DNA of 64,000 bases from Paraburkholderia dinghuensis (GTDB lineage: Bacteria > Pseudomonadota > Gammaproteobacteria > Burkholderiales > Burkholderiaceae): NCBI RefSeq assembly GCF_003837865.1, contig NZ_RQIS01000010.1:203504-267503 (forward strand), in the 5' to 3' direction. Position 1 is the first letter of the stretch. Each line of letters starts with the position of its first letter. Under the pieces are notes generated by a model. It was given only the letters and a program-made list of their open reading frames with translations, searched no databases and was not told the DNA's origin. The position numbers and the translations under genes are program-made. Positions 18,001-25,402 of the stretch are shown here, piece after piece.

Positions 18001-20146
18001 CTGTCTGTTCGGCGTGTCGATCAATGGCGGGCTGATCAGCAGCACCAATCCGTACGACCCGACCGGCACTTATACGTGCTCGCCGACGATGCAGCGCCAG
18101 GTTGATGCCATCCCGCTGGAACCGACCGTTGGGTGGGACAACACGCTGAATGGCAATCTCGGCGAGCTGCTGATGGAGCCGACGCTAATGGGCGCTTACG
18201 AAGGCGCGGGGATTACCGTGCTCGCGAAGGGCGTGCGCGATGTGACCGTGCGCGGAGTGCGGCAAGCCGACCCGAACTGCACGGCCAACGGCGTGTGCAC
18301 GCCGCTCACCATCCTGGACTGCGCGAATTATCCGAGCAACTTCCTGTGCAATCCGTCTCGCGTCGACGGCATGTCGTTCCAGAACAGCTCGCAGGGCGGC
18401 GGCGGGATCTTCCTGCACGGCTGGAACCACTTGACCGAGGTGTCGAACAACCGCGTGTCGAGCAACGCGGGCACACTGACTGGCGGCATCACAGTCGGCC
18501 AGGTCGAGGTGCCGGATGGCACGATCGCGGCGGACGGCGTCACGCAACTGCCGTTCGGGTACAACATCAACGTGAACGTGCACCACAACGCCGTTACGTC
18601 GAATTCGTCGTACGGCGACGAAATCAACTCGACGACGCCATCGTCCGCGGCAGGCGTGACGTTCTGCTCGGGCGCGGATAACTATCACTTCAACTACAAC
18701 TTCGTGTGCGGCAACATGAGCAGCGGCGACGGAGGAGGCGTTGCGCACTTCGGCTTCAGCTATAACGGCGACCTGTCGCACAACTGGATCATCTTCAACC
18801 AGAGCAACAACCCGACGCTGCCGACCTATGGCGGCGGGCTGATCGCTCAGGGTGTACCGCCGGACGGCACGTACTGCGAAAACGCGGCGGTGGACCAGGA
18901 CTGTGCGCCTCAGTTGTCCGACGGCGTCGGGCCGGGCCTCCTGATCGACGGCAACCTGATCGTCGGCAATACGGCGGAAAGCGGCAAGGGCGGCGGACTG
19001 CGTCTGCAGAACGTGAACGGCACAGACGTACAGCGCAGCCCGACCAACGCCAACCGCTGGTACCAGGTGAGCGTGACGAACAACATCATCGCGAACAACG
19101 TGGCAGGTTGGGCCGGTGGCGGTGTATCGCTGCAGGACGCCGTGCGGGTGAATTTCATCAATAACACCGTCGTGTCCAACGATTCGACCTCGTCCGCCGG
19201 CGTGCTCTTCAACACGGCGCTCGCTGCGCAGGCGAACGTCGGGCCGCCGAACTGCGTGACGGTGGGTGCGCAGACCACCTGCAGCCCGATCACGACGTCG
19301 ACGTTCCAGCCTGCGGGTCTGGAAGTGGCAGCGCACACGCAGAACCTGCTGGGCGCGTTCACAAGCGCGAACGTCAATTGTCCGGCGAACCTGCCTGGCT
19401 GCAAGCAGTTCTCGGTGCCGGTGCTGACGAACAACGTGTTCTGGCAAAACCGTTCGTTCTACATCACGGTGAGCGGAAACACGAACCCGAACATTCAGCA
19501 AAACGTGGTCACGCTGAACCCCACGCTGAACCAGGCGGGCCAGGCGACCGGCTACTGCCCGTCGGGTGCGATGTACTGGGACATCGGCGCGTTTGGCGAC
19601 ATGAAGCCATCGACGCATGAATCCGGGATCACGCTGTCTCCGCACTATTCGATCATCACGGATGCGACCGACTACCCGAACGCCAACAACAGTGGAGCGA
19701 ACCCGAACCTGATCAGCCAGTACTGCAACGGCTCGCGCGTGCCGCCTGAAGCGAAGAATCCGTTCGCCGGCTACGCTGTGCCGCCTGGCATTGCCGACAC
19801 GGTGTTGCCAAATCCGATGTTCAGCCTGCAGCCGTCGGCCACGCCGGACGAAGGCAACAACTGGATCAACATGTCCTATGGGCCGCTTTCGTTGTCGAAC
19901 GCGACGATCACGGTCGGCAGCGCGGGATACGGCACGCCGCTCGGCAACTACGCGATCCAGTCGACGTCGCCGGCGGTGAATGCCGGCACCGCGACCGGTG
20001 CGCCGAGATATGACTTCTTTGGCACGACGAGGCCTCAGGGAGCACGCGTGGACATCGGCGCGGTCGAATTGCCGTCGACAGGCGGGGTCGCAACGACGCT
20101 CAATAATCTGTTCGGTCCGGGCGCCATTGCGGAGGTGCTGCCGTGA
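12038..20146 (+). CDS. Giant exported composite protein: degenerate cupredoxin, Ig-like, SdrD/Cna-B-like, TIG and parallel beta-helix domains
   Basis: 2702 residues with signal peptide (cleavage near AAHAQ, residue 33). Order, roughly: residues 34-414 are multicopper-oxidase-like cupredoxin domains with no copper histidine motifs; 433-515 cadherin/Big_9-like (TYFLVPGNTLSVADPAKGV, DSFVYEANG); 522-620 a second Ig-like domain; 626-1500 several SdrD/Cna-B-like folds (ISVFVFEDDSPLNGEIDVSG; SFNFSGLPDGTYRITVFDQ); about 1822-1910 an IPT/TIG domain (GSVTIGGVNAPVTSWSDTQ); about 1912-2560 a right-handed beta-helix starting AIQKAIDAATPGDMIIVGPG, with repeated Asn-rich turns; and a C-terminal NAGTATGAPRYDFFG/VDIGAVELP segment common after such helices. 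It is 16 nt downstream of oxidase 2, so it is co-expressed. Probably a cell-surface or matrix scaffold for the oxidase; function inferred. Confidence 0.85.
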   Translation: MRTAHVKRVLRGLVRASAAAMLLAAASHAAHAQTVVNLTAQASVIALPDGQSVPMWGYTCASGATPATACASANPGAGTSTSWSPVVITAQTGQSLTINLTNSLPGLVPTSLVIVGQLGGGLGKTATTTPSPAHATQSATTWPIAASSSSVAQFVPPTQGPRVQSFATEAAHGQQVALTWSNLSAGTYLIESGTHPSIQGPMGLYGVLIVKTPANGTTRALAYPGVSYDADVPLVLSEIDPVQNAAVASAVVTSGFSETKVWSGQSGQCGDPQSSSFGTCYPPAVNYDPRYYLINGVAFDRSNTGASTFPATAPAGTGQVLLRFVNAGLRMHVPSVVGAQTGATPNSGFSLVAEDGNLLPGTMRVQTVAFLAAGKTYDVLINAPATGSLALPVFDRQLSLSTNNQRDGGMQAYISVNGGATPTSQAGNAGAVANPDTYFLVPGNTLSVADPAKGVIANDVGVYGVTVLTQPTGGKLTLNSNGTFTYVPNSGTTSDSFVYEANGNPAITATVTLAPCTSGSGCLSGKPVANNSSYTSNIASLFHSGAPGVLAYASDPGGLPLTAVLSGSPSGGTVTLNQDGSFNAIPSVPPVAGGTATVTFTYTAVNSQNSASSPATATVTFQGGSGLVVAVKDAPTGTAISDYRWIIEEDRTFQIDPACQVNSTTRPSTCPPLPVPSLGTSFHTSYMPVVAAGCVGTVSCESGQTVYDPTSQSHKPAVCDVGDGQCRITAGQQTPVDPSQVKLDPTKHYYISILPGDAGNTFTNGAGTPQPVNPSNPTGAQRQFDISKDCPSGPGGADFAPGSGKCGHAIGGAMIAANQLSVNVLLQQTPLQTAKISVFVFEDDSPLNGEIDVSGGTDAFGTAREPGLGGFEIKLFDDAGGTGDATGQMTYDMFNMPLSNSLQNVTDPATGLNACPISVKTTNGIVGMIPTCPKFESDGKTLSPLVGQAIIANLMPGRYGVVAYPAADRIARGEEWLQTNTLDGQKAHDAFIRIGGPSYFQEFGPAGFHVTIGFANPKIINARLPLLCPAGTACNNSLSGRITNLHYSRPPNENLYGAGTRDSLSFTQCYVSVGDPDGDDVAFTKCNQDGSFNFSGLPDGTYRITVFDQWNDQIVDGLATAVQLKGGTNTSVGELPVLQWHTNLYTRTYLDNDGSHVSSASQPGLALVQTNIRYRDGSYSNFNNTDLNGYASFNEVFPLFNWYVAEVDTTRFKQTGVHVVYDAGGPVDGTGKGGGNSTIASHYANTVETFHVPTNLRVPGATYCNDADCKDRSGTNPSTGRIDPPWVTTMGWQGFSGQSSFIEFGKAPFATGENGGITGEVVYASTRPFDDPTLLVHASWTPNVPNVTVNLYQEGTAADGTPSLQLVDSTKTSSWDDWAQGFRSDGMPNMNCPGQDPNDPFFYTLQNTTQWLDAQNRPLPAQSQFKCYDGMHMFNQLQPAPYDGMYQFPSVTGRDPSTGKPTGTNCTVCVANPTDASAKMLPAGKYVVEVIVPPGYELVKEEDKNILIGDNYIAPVTQQFGSLGNIFILPDQAAVNEAYNPNNAQNPTTNLGSNPESDSGKQGNEQLWPCVGTLRIVPDYISLFPGSQEVAPFAGASRHLCDRKEVTLTDQMQARAKFWIFSSTHVAAHFTGFMLDDFSSEFDPYSPQFGEKFAVPNVPVSLKDFAGNEVERVYSDQWGIFNGLNYSTWEVNPPNPTGYAPTMMIACMNDPDKPDPAHPGQTMRDPLYNPAYSQFCYEIPFMPGQTQYMDTPVVPVQAFADGYNPPDCAYPDGTPAVSSVTGDSIGGGAGPWVSTAGHTLTINALGDQTVPNHAYDGPAATTAPYNQKFVTRHYGFGTTKGTGSVTIGGVNAPVTSWSDTQITVTVPTLNVLQSSCTIQQRGITTATRCGELVITSGNGKKSIDTVTVTIGGKTPTYVAGENGTSNAIQKAIDAATPGDMIIVGPGTYNEMLLMWKPLRLQGVGAPSVIVNANTHPSGKMDPWRRQVDCLFGVSINGGLISSTNPYDPTGTYTCSPTMQRQVDAIPLEPTVGWDNTLNGNLGELLMEPTLMGAYEGAGITVLAKGVRDVTVRGVRQADPNCTANGVCTPLTILDCANYPSNFLCNPSRVDGMSFQNSSQGGGGIFLHGWNHLTEVSNNRVSSNAGTLTGGITVGQVEVPDGTIAADGVTQLPFGYNINVNVHHNAVTSNSSYGDEINSTTPSSAAGVTFCSGADNYHFNYNFVCGNMSSGDGGGVAHFGFSYNGDLSHNWIIFNQSNNPTLPTYGGGLIAQGVPPDGTYCENAAVDQDCAPQLSDGVGPGLLIDGNLIVGNTAESGKGGGLRLQNVNGTDVQRSPTNANRWYQVSVTNNIIANNVAGWAGGGVSLQDAVRVNFINNTVVSNDSTSSAGVLFNTALAAQANVGPPNCVTVGAQTTCSPITTSTFQPAGLEVAAHTQNLLGAFTSANVNCPANLPGCKQFSVPVLTNNVFWQNRSFYITVSGNTNPNIQQNVVTLNPTLNQAGQATGYCPSGAMYWDIGAFGDMKPSTHESGITLSPHYSIITDATDYPNANNSGANPNLISQYCNGSRVPPEAKNPFAGYAVPPGIADTVLPNPMFSLQPSATPDEGNNWINMSYGPLSLSNATITVGSAGYGTPLGNYAIQSTSPAVNAGTATGAPRYDFFGTTRPQGARVDIGAVELPSTGGVATTLNNLFGPGAIAEVLP

Positions 20147-20652
20147 GGCGCCGGATGATTCGAGCGCGTTCAGCAGGATGCCTGGTTGCACTCGGGTGCA
20201 GCGCCGGACTGGCCGTGCTCGCGGGGCAACCGGCCGCCGCGCAGCAGGCGGGGGCGGGCGAGGCGGCGGCCCGCACGTCGCCGTATGTGCCGGTCACGAT
20301 GCCGCGTCAGGCCCGCGAGCTTTACGACGCGAGCCGGGGTGTCGACTCGCTGAGCGTGCGGCGTACCGCATCGGGCAACCTGCTGCGCTTCAGCTTCCGG
20401 GTGACCGACCGGACCGTCGCGAAGATGATCGGCGACAAGAGTGCTACGCCTTATCTGTTCGGGCACATGAGTCATGCCGTGCTGGAAGTGCCGGTCATGG
20501 AAAACATCGGCCAGTTACGGCAGACGGGCGAGCTCGAAGTGGGCCGCGAGTACTGGATGGTGTTTTCGAACAAGGGCAATCTCGTGAAGGCGGGTGAACG
20601 GGTCGACGTGTTCATCGGGTCGTTCCATGTCGATGGTCTTGTCGTCGAGTGA
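20143..20652 (+). CDS. Small exported protein of unknown function in oxidase operon
   Basis: 169 residues, starting at GTG 20143, which overlaps the stop of the giant gene (GTGA), so translation is probably coupled. It has an Arg-rich N-terminus and a hydrophobic signal sequence (CLVALGCSAGLAVLAGQPAAAQQ). The mature part (YVPVTMPRQARELYDASRGV; VGREYWMVFSNKGNLVKAGE) has no motif I recognise and no haem or copper signature. Its place in the operon suggests an accessory role in oxidase maturation or export. Confidence 0.75.
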   Translation: MRRRMIRARSAGCLVALGCSAGLAVLAGQPAAAQQAGAGEAAARTSPYVPVTMPRQARELYDASRGVDSLSVRRTASGNLLRFSFRVTDRTVAKMIGDKSATPYLFGHMSHAVLEVPVMENIGQLRQTGELEVGREYWMVFSNKGNLVKAGERVDVFIGSFHVDGLVVE

Positions 20653-20708
20653 CCGTGCAATGCGCCGCCGGGGCGGTGGCTGGGACAACACACGTGCGGA
20701 GGTGACAG

Positions 20709-21497
20709 ATGAAACGAGTAACGGGACGGGGGGGATGGGGGAGCCTGTTCGTGGCCGGCCTGCTGGCTGGCAGCGCCCTGACCGCCGCAGCGGCGGGGAT
20801 GAGCGGCGCTCAGGTGGCCGACCGCAACGCCGAGGCGCGCGGCGGCTTGCAGACATGGCGATCCGTCAACACGCTGACGATGACCGGTCAGATCGATGTC
20901 GGCGGCACGAAGCCCGTTCAGTTGCCTTTCACGCTGACGATGAAGCGGCCGCACAAGAGCCGCTTCGAGCTGCGCTTCAACGGTCAGACCTCGTACCAGG
21001 TCTTCGACGGCACGCAGGGCTGGAAGGTCAGGCCGTTCCTCGGGCGCACGGAACCGGAACCGTATTCGCCGGCCGAGTTGCATTCGGCAGCCGGTACTGC
21101 CGATCTCGACGGTCCGCTCATTGACTATGCGGCGAAGGGCAATCGTATTGATCTGGTCGGCACGGATTCGATCGACGGTCACCGGGCGCTGCAACTGAAG
21201 GTGACACTGAAGGATCACAGCGAGCGGCACGTGTGGGTCGATGCATCGACGTTCCTCGAAACGAAAGTGGAGGGCGACCCTCGCAAGCTCGACGGCAAAC
21301 TCCACACGGTCTCCGTGTACTACCGCGACTACCGCAAGGAAAGCGGCGTGATGATTCCGCACGTGATCGAGACGGTCGTTGCGGGGGTGAAGCAGGTGCA
21401 TCGCATCACGATCGAGCATGTGACGGTCAATCAGCCCGTCGATGACGCGCTCTTTGCGAAGCCGCTGCCCGCTGCCACGAGGGTGGCTGCGAAGTGA
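20709..21497 (+). CDS. LolA-like periplasmic protein 1
   Basis: 262 residues with signal peptide (LFVAGLLAGSALTAAAAG). The mature protein has the repeated beta-strand pattern of the LolA/outer-membrane lipoprotein-sorting fold: RNAEARGGLQTWRSVNTLTM, TLTMKRPHKSRFELRFNGQT, GTQGWKVRPF, then HVWVDASTFLETKVEG. It has a clear paralogue in the next gene, sharing the ARGG-W, FTLT-RP-K-RFE and VWVDA blocks, so the pair arose by duplication. A ribosome site (GGAGGTGACAG) precedes ATG 20709. Probably carries or handles a hydrophobic ligand or exported protein for the oxidase system; the exact role is unknown. Confidence 0.75.
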   Translation: MKRVTGRGGWGSLFVAGLLAGSALTAAAAGMSGAQVADRNAEARGGLQTWRSVNTLTMTGQIDVGGTKPVQLPFTLTMKRPHKSRFELRFNGQTSYQVFDGTQGWKVRPFLGRTEPEPYSPAELHSAAGTADLDGPLIDYAAKGNRIDLVGTDSIDGHRALQLKVTLKDHSERHVWVDASTFLETKVEGDPRKLDGKLHTVSVYYRDYRKESGVMIPHVIETVVAGVKQVHRITIEHVTVNQPVDDALFAKPLPAATRVAAK

Positions 21498-21594
21498 CGG
21501 CGACACGCGTCGGTGAGCGCCCATTCCGGCGCGCAAGTAACGGATTTGTCATCGCGCGGGCATGGTCATTGTGACGAGGCGAACGACGGGGACA

Positions 21595-22461
21595 ATGATG
21601 ACTCGGATCGCAAGATGGATAACGAGAGGGATAACCGCGGGCTGCATGAGCGTGCTGGCCGTCGCGATGGGTTGCGCGACCGACATGAACATGACGGCTG
21701 CACAGATCGTGGCTAAAAACGTCGATGCTCGCGGTGGTGCCGAGGCCTGGCGGAAGGTGCAGACGATGGTATGGAAGGGCCACGTCGACAGCCCCAATTC
21801 ACCTGCGCCGGGCATGCCGTTTTCGCTGACGCTGGCGCGTCCGGACAAGACGCGCTTCGAAGTCACCGCGATGAACCAGATCATCATCCACGCGTTCAAC
21901 GGGCAAGTGGGCTGGAAGGCGCGGCCCTCCAGCGGCGGCGCGCCCGACGTGCGCGAATACAGCCCGCAGGAAGTCCGGTTCGCTCGCGACGAACAGGTCA
22001 TCGACGGACCGCTCATCGACCACGAGCGCAAGGGCATCGCGGTCGCGCTGGAGGGCATGGATCAGGTCGATGGCCACGATGCCTGGCGGCTGTCGCTGAA
22101 GCTGCCGTCCGGCGCGATTCACCACGTATGGATCGACGCGCACAGCTATCTCGACGTCAAGTACACGCGCGAAGGACAGGGCCTCGGCGGAAAGCCCGCG
22201 ACGACCGAGGTCGTTTTCCGCGACTTCCGCGAGGTCGACGGTGTGCGGATGCCGTTCGTTATCGAAAGCGGTCCGGCAGGCGGCGAGCGTCGCGACCGGT
22301 TGGTGATCGACACGATTGCGCTCAACGTGCCGCTCGATGCGCTGGTGTTCGCGAAGCCGGTCGCAGCGGCGCGGCATCACACCATCGACATCGGCACGGG
22401 CGCTGCGCCGATGAACGCCGCCAGCGTACCGCCACTGGGTATCCGCCGGCCGGTGCACTGA
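21595..22461 (+). CDS. LolA-like periplasmic protein 2 (paralogue of the preceding gene)
   Basis: 288 residues from the ATG at 21595. N-terminal signal sequence GITAGCMSVLAVAMGC could be a weak lipobox, but Met at -2 and Ala at -3 make lipidation doubtful. The body matches the upstream gene: VDARGGAEAWRKVQTMVWKG, FSLTLARPDKTRFEVTAMNQ, GQVGWKARPSSGG, HHVWIDAHSYLDVKYTREG. The next gene starts 3 nt after its stop. Tandem LolA-like proteins are unusual and may act on different clients. Confidence 0.75.
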   Translation: MMTRIARWITRGITAGCMSVLAVAMGCATDMNMTAAQIVAKNVDARGGAEAWRKVQTMVWKGHVDSPNSPAPGMPFSLTLARPDKTRFEVTAMNQIIIHAFNGQVGWKARPSSGGAPDVREYSPQEVRFARDEQVIDGPLIDHERKGIAVALEGMDQVDGHDAWRLSLKLPSGAIHHVWIDAHSYLDVKYTREGQGLGGKPATTEVVFRDFREVDGVRMPFVIESGPAGGERRDRLVIDTIALNVPLDALVFAKPVAAARHHTIDIGTGAAPMNAASVPPLGIRRPVH

Positions 22462-22463
22462 CC

Positions 22464-24218
22464 ATGACGGCGCGAAGCCATACCGCGCATACGCTCGCAC
22501 GCTGCGCGTTCGTGCTGTTCGCCGCATTCTTCGTATCGACGACTCCAACGCTCGCCGCGCCGCTTGCCGATGCAGGCGAGGCGATCTACCAGCGCGGCAT
22601 CGCCGGGTCGGGCGAACCGGTCGAGGCGATGCACGACGGCGCAGTCCGCATGCGCGGGGCCGAGGCGGCCTGCGTCAACTGTCACCGGCGCAGCGGACTT
22701 GGCGCGCGCGAAGGCAACAACCTGATACCGCCGATCACCGGCGAGTATCTGACGCACGCGCGCACGCGCGACCCCAACGCGGGCGATGCAGGCGATGCAA
22801 GCGACATCCCGTTCATCGACGGCATGCGCACCGCACGCGATCCGTACACGGACGCGACGCTGGCGCGGGCGATCCGCGATGGCGTCGACCCGAACGGCCG
22901 GCAGCTCGGCTATCTGATGCCGCAGTTCGCGTTGAACGATGCCGATATGGCTGCGCTGATCGCGTATCTGAAACGTCTCGATCACGCCCGTGCGCCGGGT
23001 GTCGCCGATACCACGCTGCACTTCGCGACCATCATCACCCCCGACGCCGACCCGGTGAAGCGACGCGGCATGCTCGCCGTGCTCGAACAGTACTTCGCGG
23101 ACAAGAACGCTACGCCGCTGGGCGCGACACCGGCGCTGCGCAGCTCGCGCAAGATGATGTTCATGGTGAACCGTCGCTGGGAGCTGCACGTCTGGGAACT
23201 GCACGGCCCGCCGTCGACCTGGCAGGCGCAGCTTGTGGAGGACATGGCGCGGCAGCCGGTGTTCGCGATTCTCTCTGGCCTTGGAGGCAGCAACTGGGCG
23301 CCGGTCCACGACTTCTGCGAGGCGCAGCGGGTGCCGTGTCTCTTTCCGAATGTCGAAGTGCCTGTGACGTCGCCGGGCGACTTCTATTCGCTTTACTTCT
23401 CGAAAGGCGTGCTGCTCGAAGCGGAACTGATCGCGCAACGCATCGTGGATGAGGCTCACGATCCTCCCGGCACGCCACATCACACGGCGACGAGGGTGCG
23501 CCAGATCTATCGCAAGGGCGATAGCGGCGAGGCCGCTGCCGGGGCGCTTGCGGCGGCGCTGAAGGGCAAGCCGTTCGAGGTGGCCAATGTTGCACTGGCG
23601 CCGGGCGAGAGCGTCGCGCACGCGTTGCGCGGCGTCGCTGCGGGAGAGGTGCTCGTGCTCTGGTTACGCCCGAACGATATCGAGGCGCTACGCGGATCGC
23701 CGCCCCCGCCGCGCGTGTTCGTTTCTGGCCTGATGGGCGGACTCGATCATGCGCCGCTCCCGGAACGCTGGCGTAACGTCGCTTCGCTTGCTTATCCCGT
23801 CGACCTTCCGGACGGCCGCCGCGTACGCGTCGACTACGCGTTCGGCTGGTTCGCGATTCGCCGTATTCCCGTCGTCGACGAACGCGTGCAGGTGGACACA
23901 TGGCTCGCGTGCGGGCTGCTCGCGGAAACGTTGAGCCATCTGGTCGATGCGTTCGTGCGCGACTATCTTGTCGAGCGCGTCGACGACATGCTCGAACACC
24001 GTGTGCTGACCGGTTTCTATCCTCGCCTTAGCCTCGCGACGGGACAGCACTACGCGTCGAAAGGAGGCTACATCGTGCGGTTTGCCCAGCCGGATTCTTC
24101 GCGGGTAGTCGCCGACGGACCATGGACCGTGCCGCAATCCGCGTCACCTTCACCAACGGCAGCGCCAATCGCGAAACTCGACACTCACTTGCCGCTGGCG
24201 GACAGCAAGGCCCGGTAG
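22464..24218 (+). CDS. c-type cytochrome fused to a periplasmic binding protein-like domain
   Basis: 584 residues from ATG 22464, 2 nt after the previous stop. A signal peptide (FVLFAAFFVSTTPTLAAP) is followed by a mono-haem cytochrome c domain: C70-V-N-C73-H74 and a likely axial Met in GYLMPQFALNDADMAALIAY. Residues about 160-500 resemble the two-lobed periplasmic/ligand-binding fold (FATIITPDADPVKRRGMLAV; PVFAILSGLGGSNWAPVHDF; RVFVSGLMGG). No second haem motif was seen. It is the last gene of the oxidase operon and could take electrons from the oxidase or the metal. The 3' end overlaps the convergent transglycosylase gene by 34 nt. Confidence 0.8.
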   Translation: MTARSHTAHTLARCAFVLFAAFFVSTTPTLAAPLADAGEAIYQRGIAGSGEPVEAMHDGAVRMRGAEAACVNCHRRSGLGAREGNNLIPPITGEYLTHARTRDPNAGDAGDASDIPFIDGMRTARDPYTDATLARAIRDGVDPNGRQLGYLMPQFALNDADMAALIAYLKRLDHARAPGVADTTLHFATIITPDADPVKRRGMLAVLEQYFADKNATPLGATPALRSSRKMMFMVNRRWELHVWELHGPPSTWQAQLVEDMARQPVFAILSGLGGSNWAPVHDFCEAQRVPCLFPNVEVPVTSPGDFYSLYFSKGVLLEAELIAQRIVDEAHDPPGTPHHTATRVRQIYRKGDSGEAAAGALAAALKGKPFEVANVALAPGESVAHALRGVAAGEVLVLWLRPNDIEALRGSPPPPRVFVSGLMGGLDHAPLPERWRNVASLAYPVDLPDGRRVRVDYAFGWFAIRRIPVVDERVQVDTWLACGLLAETLSHLVDAFVRDYLVERVDDMLEHRVLTGFYPRLSLATGQHYASKGGYIVRFAQPDSSRVVADGPWTVPQSASPSPTAAPIAKLDTHLPLADSKAR

Positions 24219-24826
24219 CGCGAGAGCACGCGCGGCACATAACCGCGCGTCTCCGGATAAGGCGGGATCCGGTAGCCGGCGCGGATCACGGCGTCCTCAC
24301 CGGCGTTGTACGCCGCAAGCGTGAGTTCCATATCGTTGTTGAAGAGATCGAGCAGGAAGCGCAGATAGCGGGCACCCGTCAACACGTTTTCGCGTGGATT
24401 GAGCATGTCGCCGCCCGCAAAGCGGCGCGCCGTATCAGGCATCAACTGCATGAGGCCCAGCGCGCCTTTATCGGATACGGCAGCAGGATCGTAGCGAGAC
24501 TCGACGTCGATAACCGCGCGTATCAACTCGGGTTGCAGCCGGAATTGCCGGCTCGCTTCATCGATAACGTTAGATACGAGAACGGCATCGGCCCTGTTGC
24601 GCGACGGAGTGGACCGCTTTGCTGTGATGCTCGCGGGGGCGTATGCCTCGACGATGATCCTCAGCCCCGCTTTGCCGGGTGTATCGGTGAGCGTTATCGT
24701 GCCGTCTGTTCCGACCGCGCCGAATATCGCGCCTCCCGCGTGGGCGCCAGCCGCTGCGGCGAGACTGATCGCAGCCACCAGAGCACGACGCTTGCCGACA
24801 GACGAGATTCGATCGCGAACGCACAT
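24185..24826 (-). CDS. Exported lytic transglycosylase (SLT family)
   Basis: 213 residues. The start chosen is the ATG at 24826 (MCVRDRISSVGKR) because a GGAGGGAGG site lies directly upstream; the ATG at 24844 overlaps that site. It has a signal peptide (ALVAAISLAAAAGAHAGGAI), a short linker domain, then the SLT core with the catalytic Glu in IRAVIDVESRYDP, the GALGLMQLMPDTARRF motif and the LAAYNAGEDAV motif. Cleaves peptidoglycan glycan strands. Its position between the oxidase operon and the secretion genes suggests it opens the wall for assembly of the envelope-spanning machine. Confidence 0.9.
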   Translation of the reverse strand: MCVRDRISSVGKRRALVAAISLAAAAGAHAGGAIFGAVGTDGTITLTDTPGKAGLRIIVEAYAPASITAKRSTPSRNRADAVLVSNVIDEASRQFRLQPELIRAVIDVESRYDPAAVSDKGALGLMQLMPDTARRFAGGDMLNPRENVLTGARYLRFLLDLFNNDMELTLAAYNAGEDAVIRAGYRIPPYPETRGYVPRVLSRYRALLSASGK

Positions 24827-25402
24827 CGTCGCCTCCCTCCGCATTCTTATTGTGGAGTCCGCAACGTGTGCAAATCAATGGGGAATTGTCCTCTTTCGTG
24901 ATGAGTGGGGGAAGCAAATCACCAGCCTACATGGGGATGTTACATAGTCGAACCCAATTTAGTCAGGCTTTCTTAAGGCTATCTTCAACCCTTAGGAAAA
25001 CCTGAAGACGGTCCGGGAGAATATTTTTCTTGTTTGCCGGAGTCCGAAATTTACCGGGCGGAATGTCAGTGTGGTGGAAAAAAAATACCGAGTGGGGAAT
25101 CTTACTGACCATTACAACCGATACAAAGTGTTCACGCCTGAATCGTTTTATTCGAAATTCGATGGAGCTTGTCAGGGTCGATCAAGTCTCGCGCAATATC
25201 CATGGCGCTAGCGCGGCATTGGCTCGGACCTTGCAGCACAGGACGCAAAGCCTGGCGGGGCGGAATATCGCCAGTTCGTGTCAGTAAATATAAAACAAAT
25301 CGTAAATAAAGAGAAAGAAATATTTGAAAGGATGGGAAGGTGCGATTTAAGCAGTGAACGAAAGCCGGTACATCGGAGTAATGTCACCGAAAGGAGAGCA
25401 CC
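24827..25402. other. AT-richer intergenic region upstream of response regulator
   Basis: 576 nt between the transglycosylase start and the response regulator. It is noticeably less GC-rich than its surroundings, with A-tracts near 25290-25330, so a regulated promoter region is likely. A short ORF at 25030-25287 has no supporting features and is not called. A sequence reminiscent of half a c-di-GMP-I riboswitch (GACGCAAAGCC at 25242-25252, followed by a CTGGCG/CGCCAG stem) is noted as a finding only. Confidence 0.5.

Noticed and set aside
25030..25287. 85-codon frame upstream of response regulator 1
   Set aside because: No plausible ribosome site, no domain, and it lies in the AT-rich leader region.
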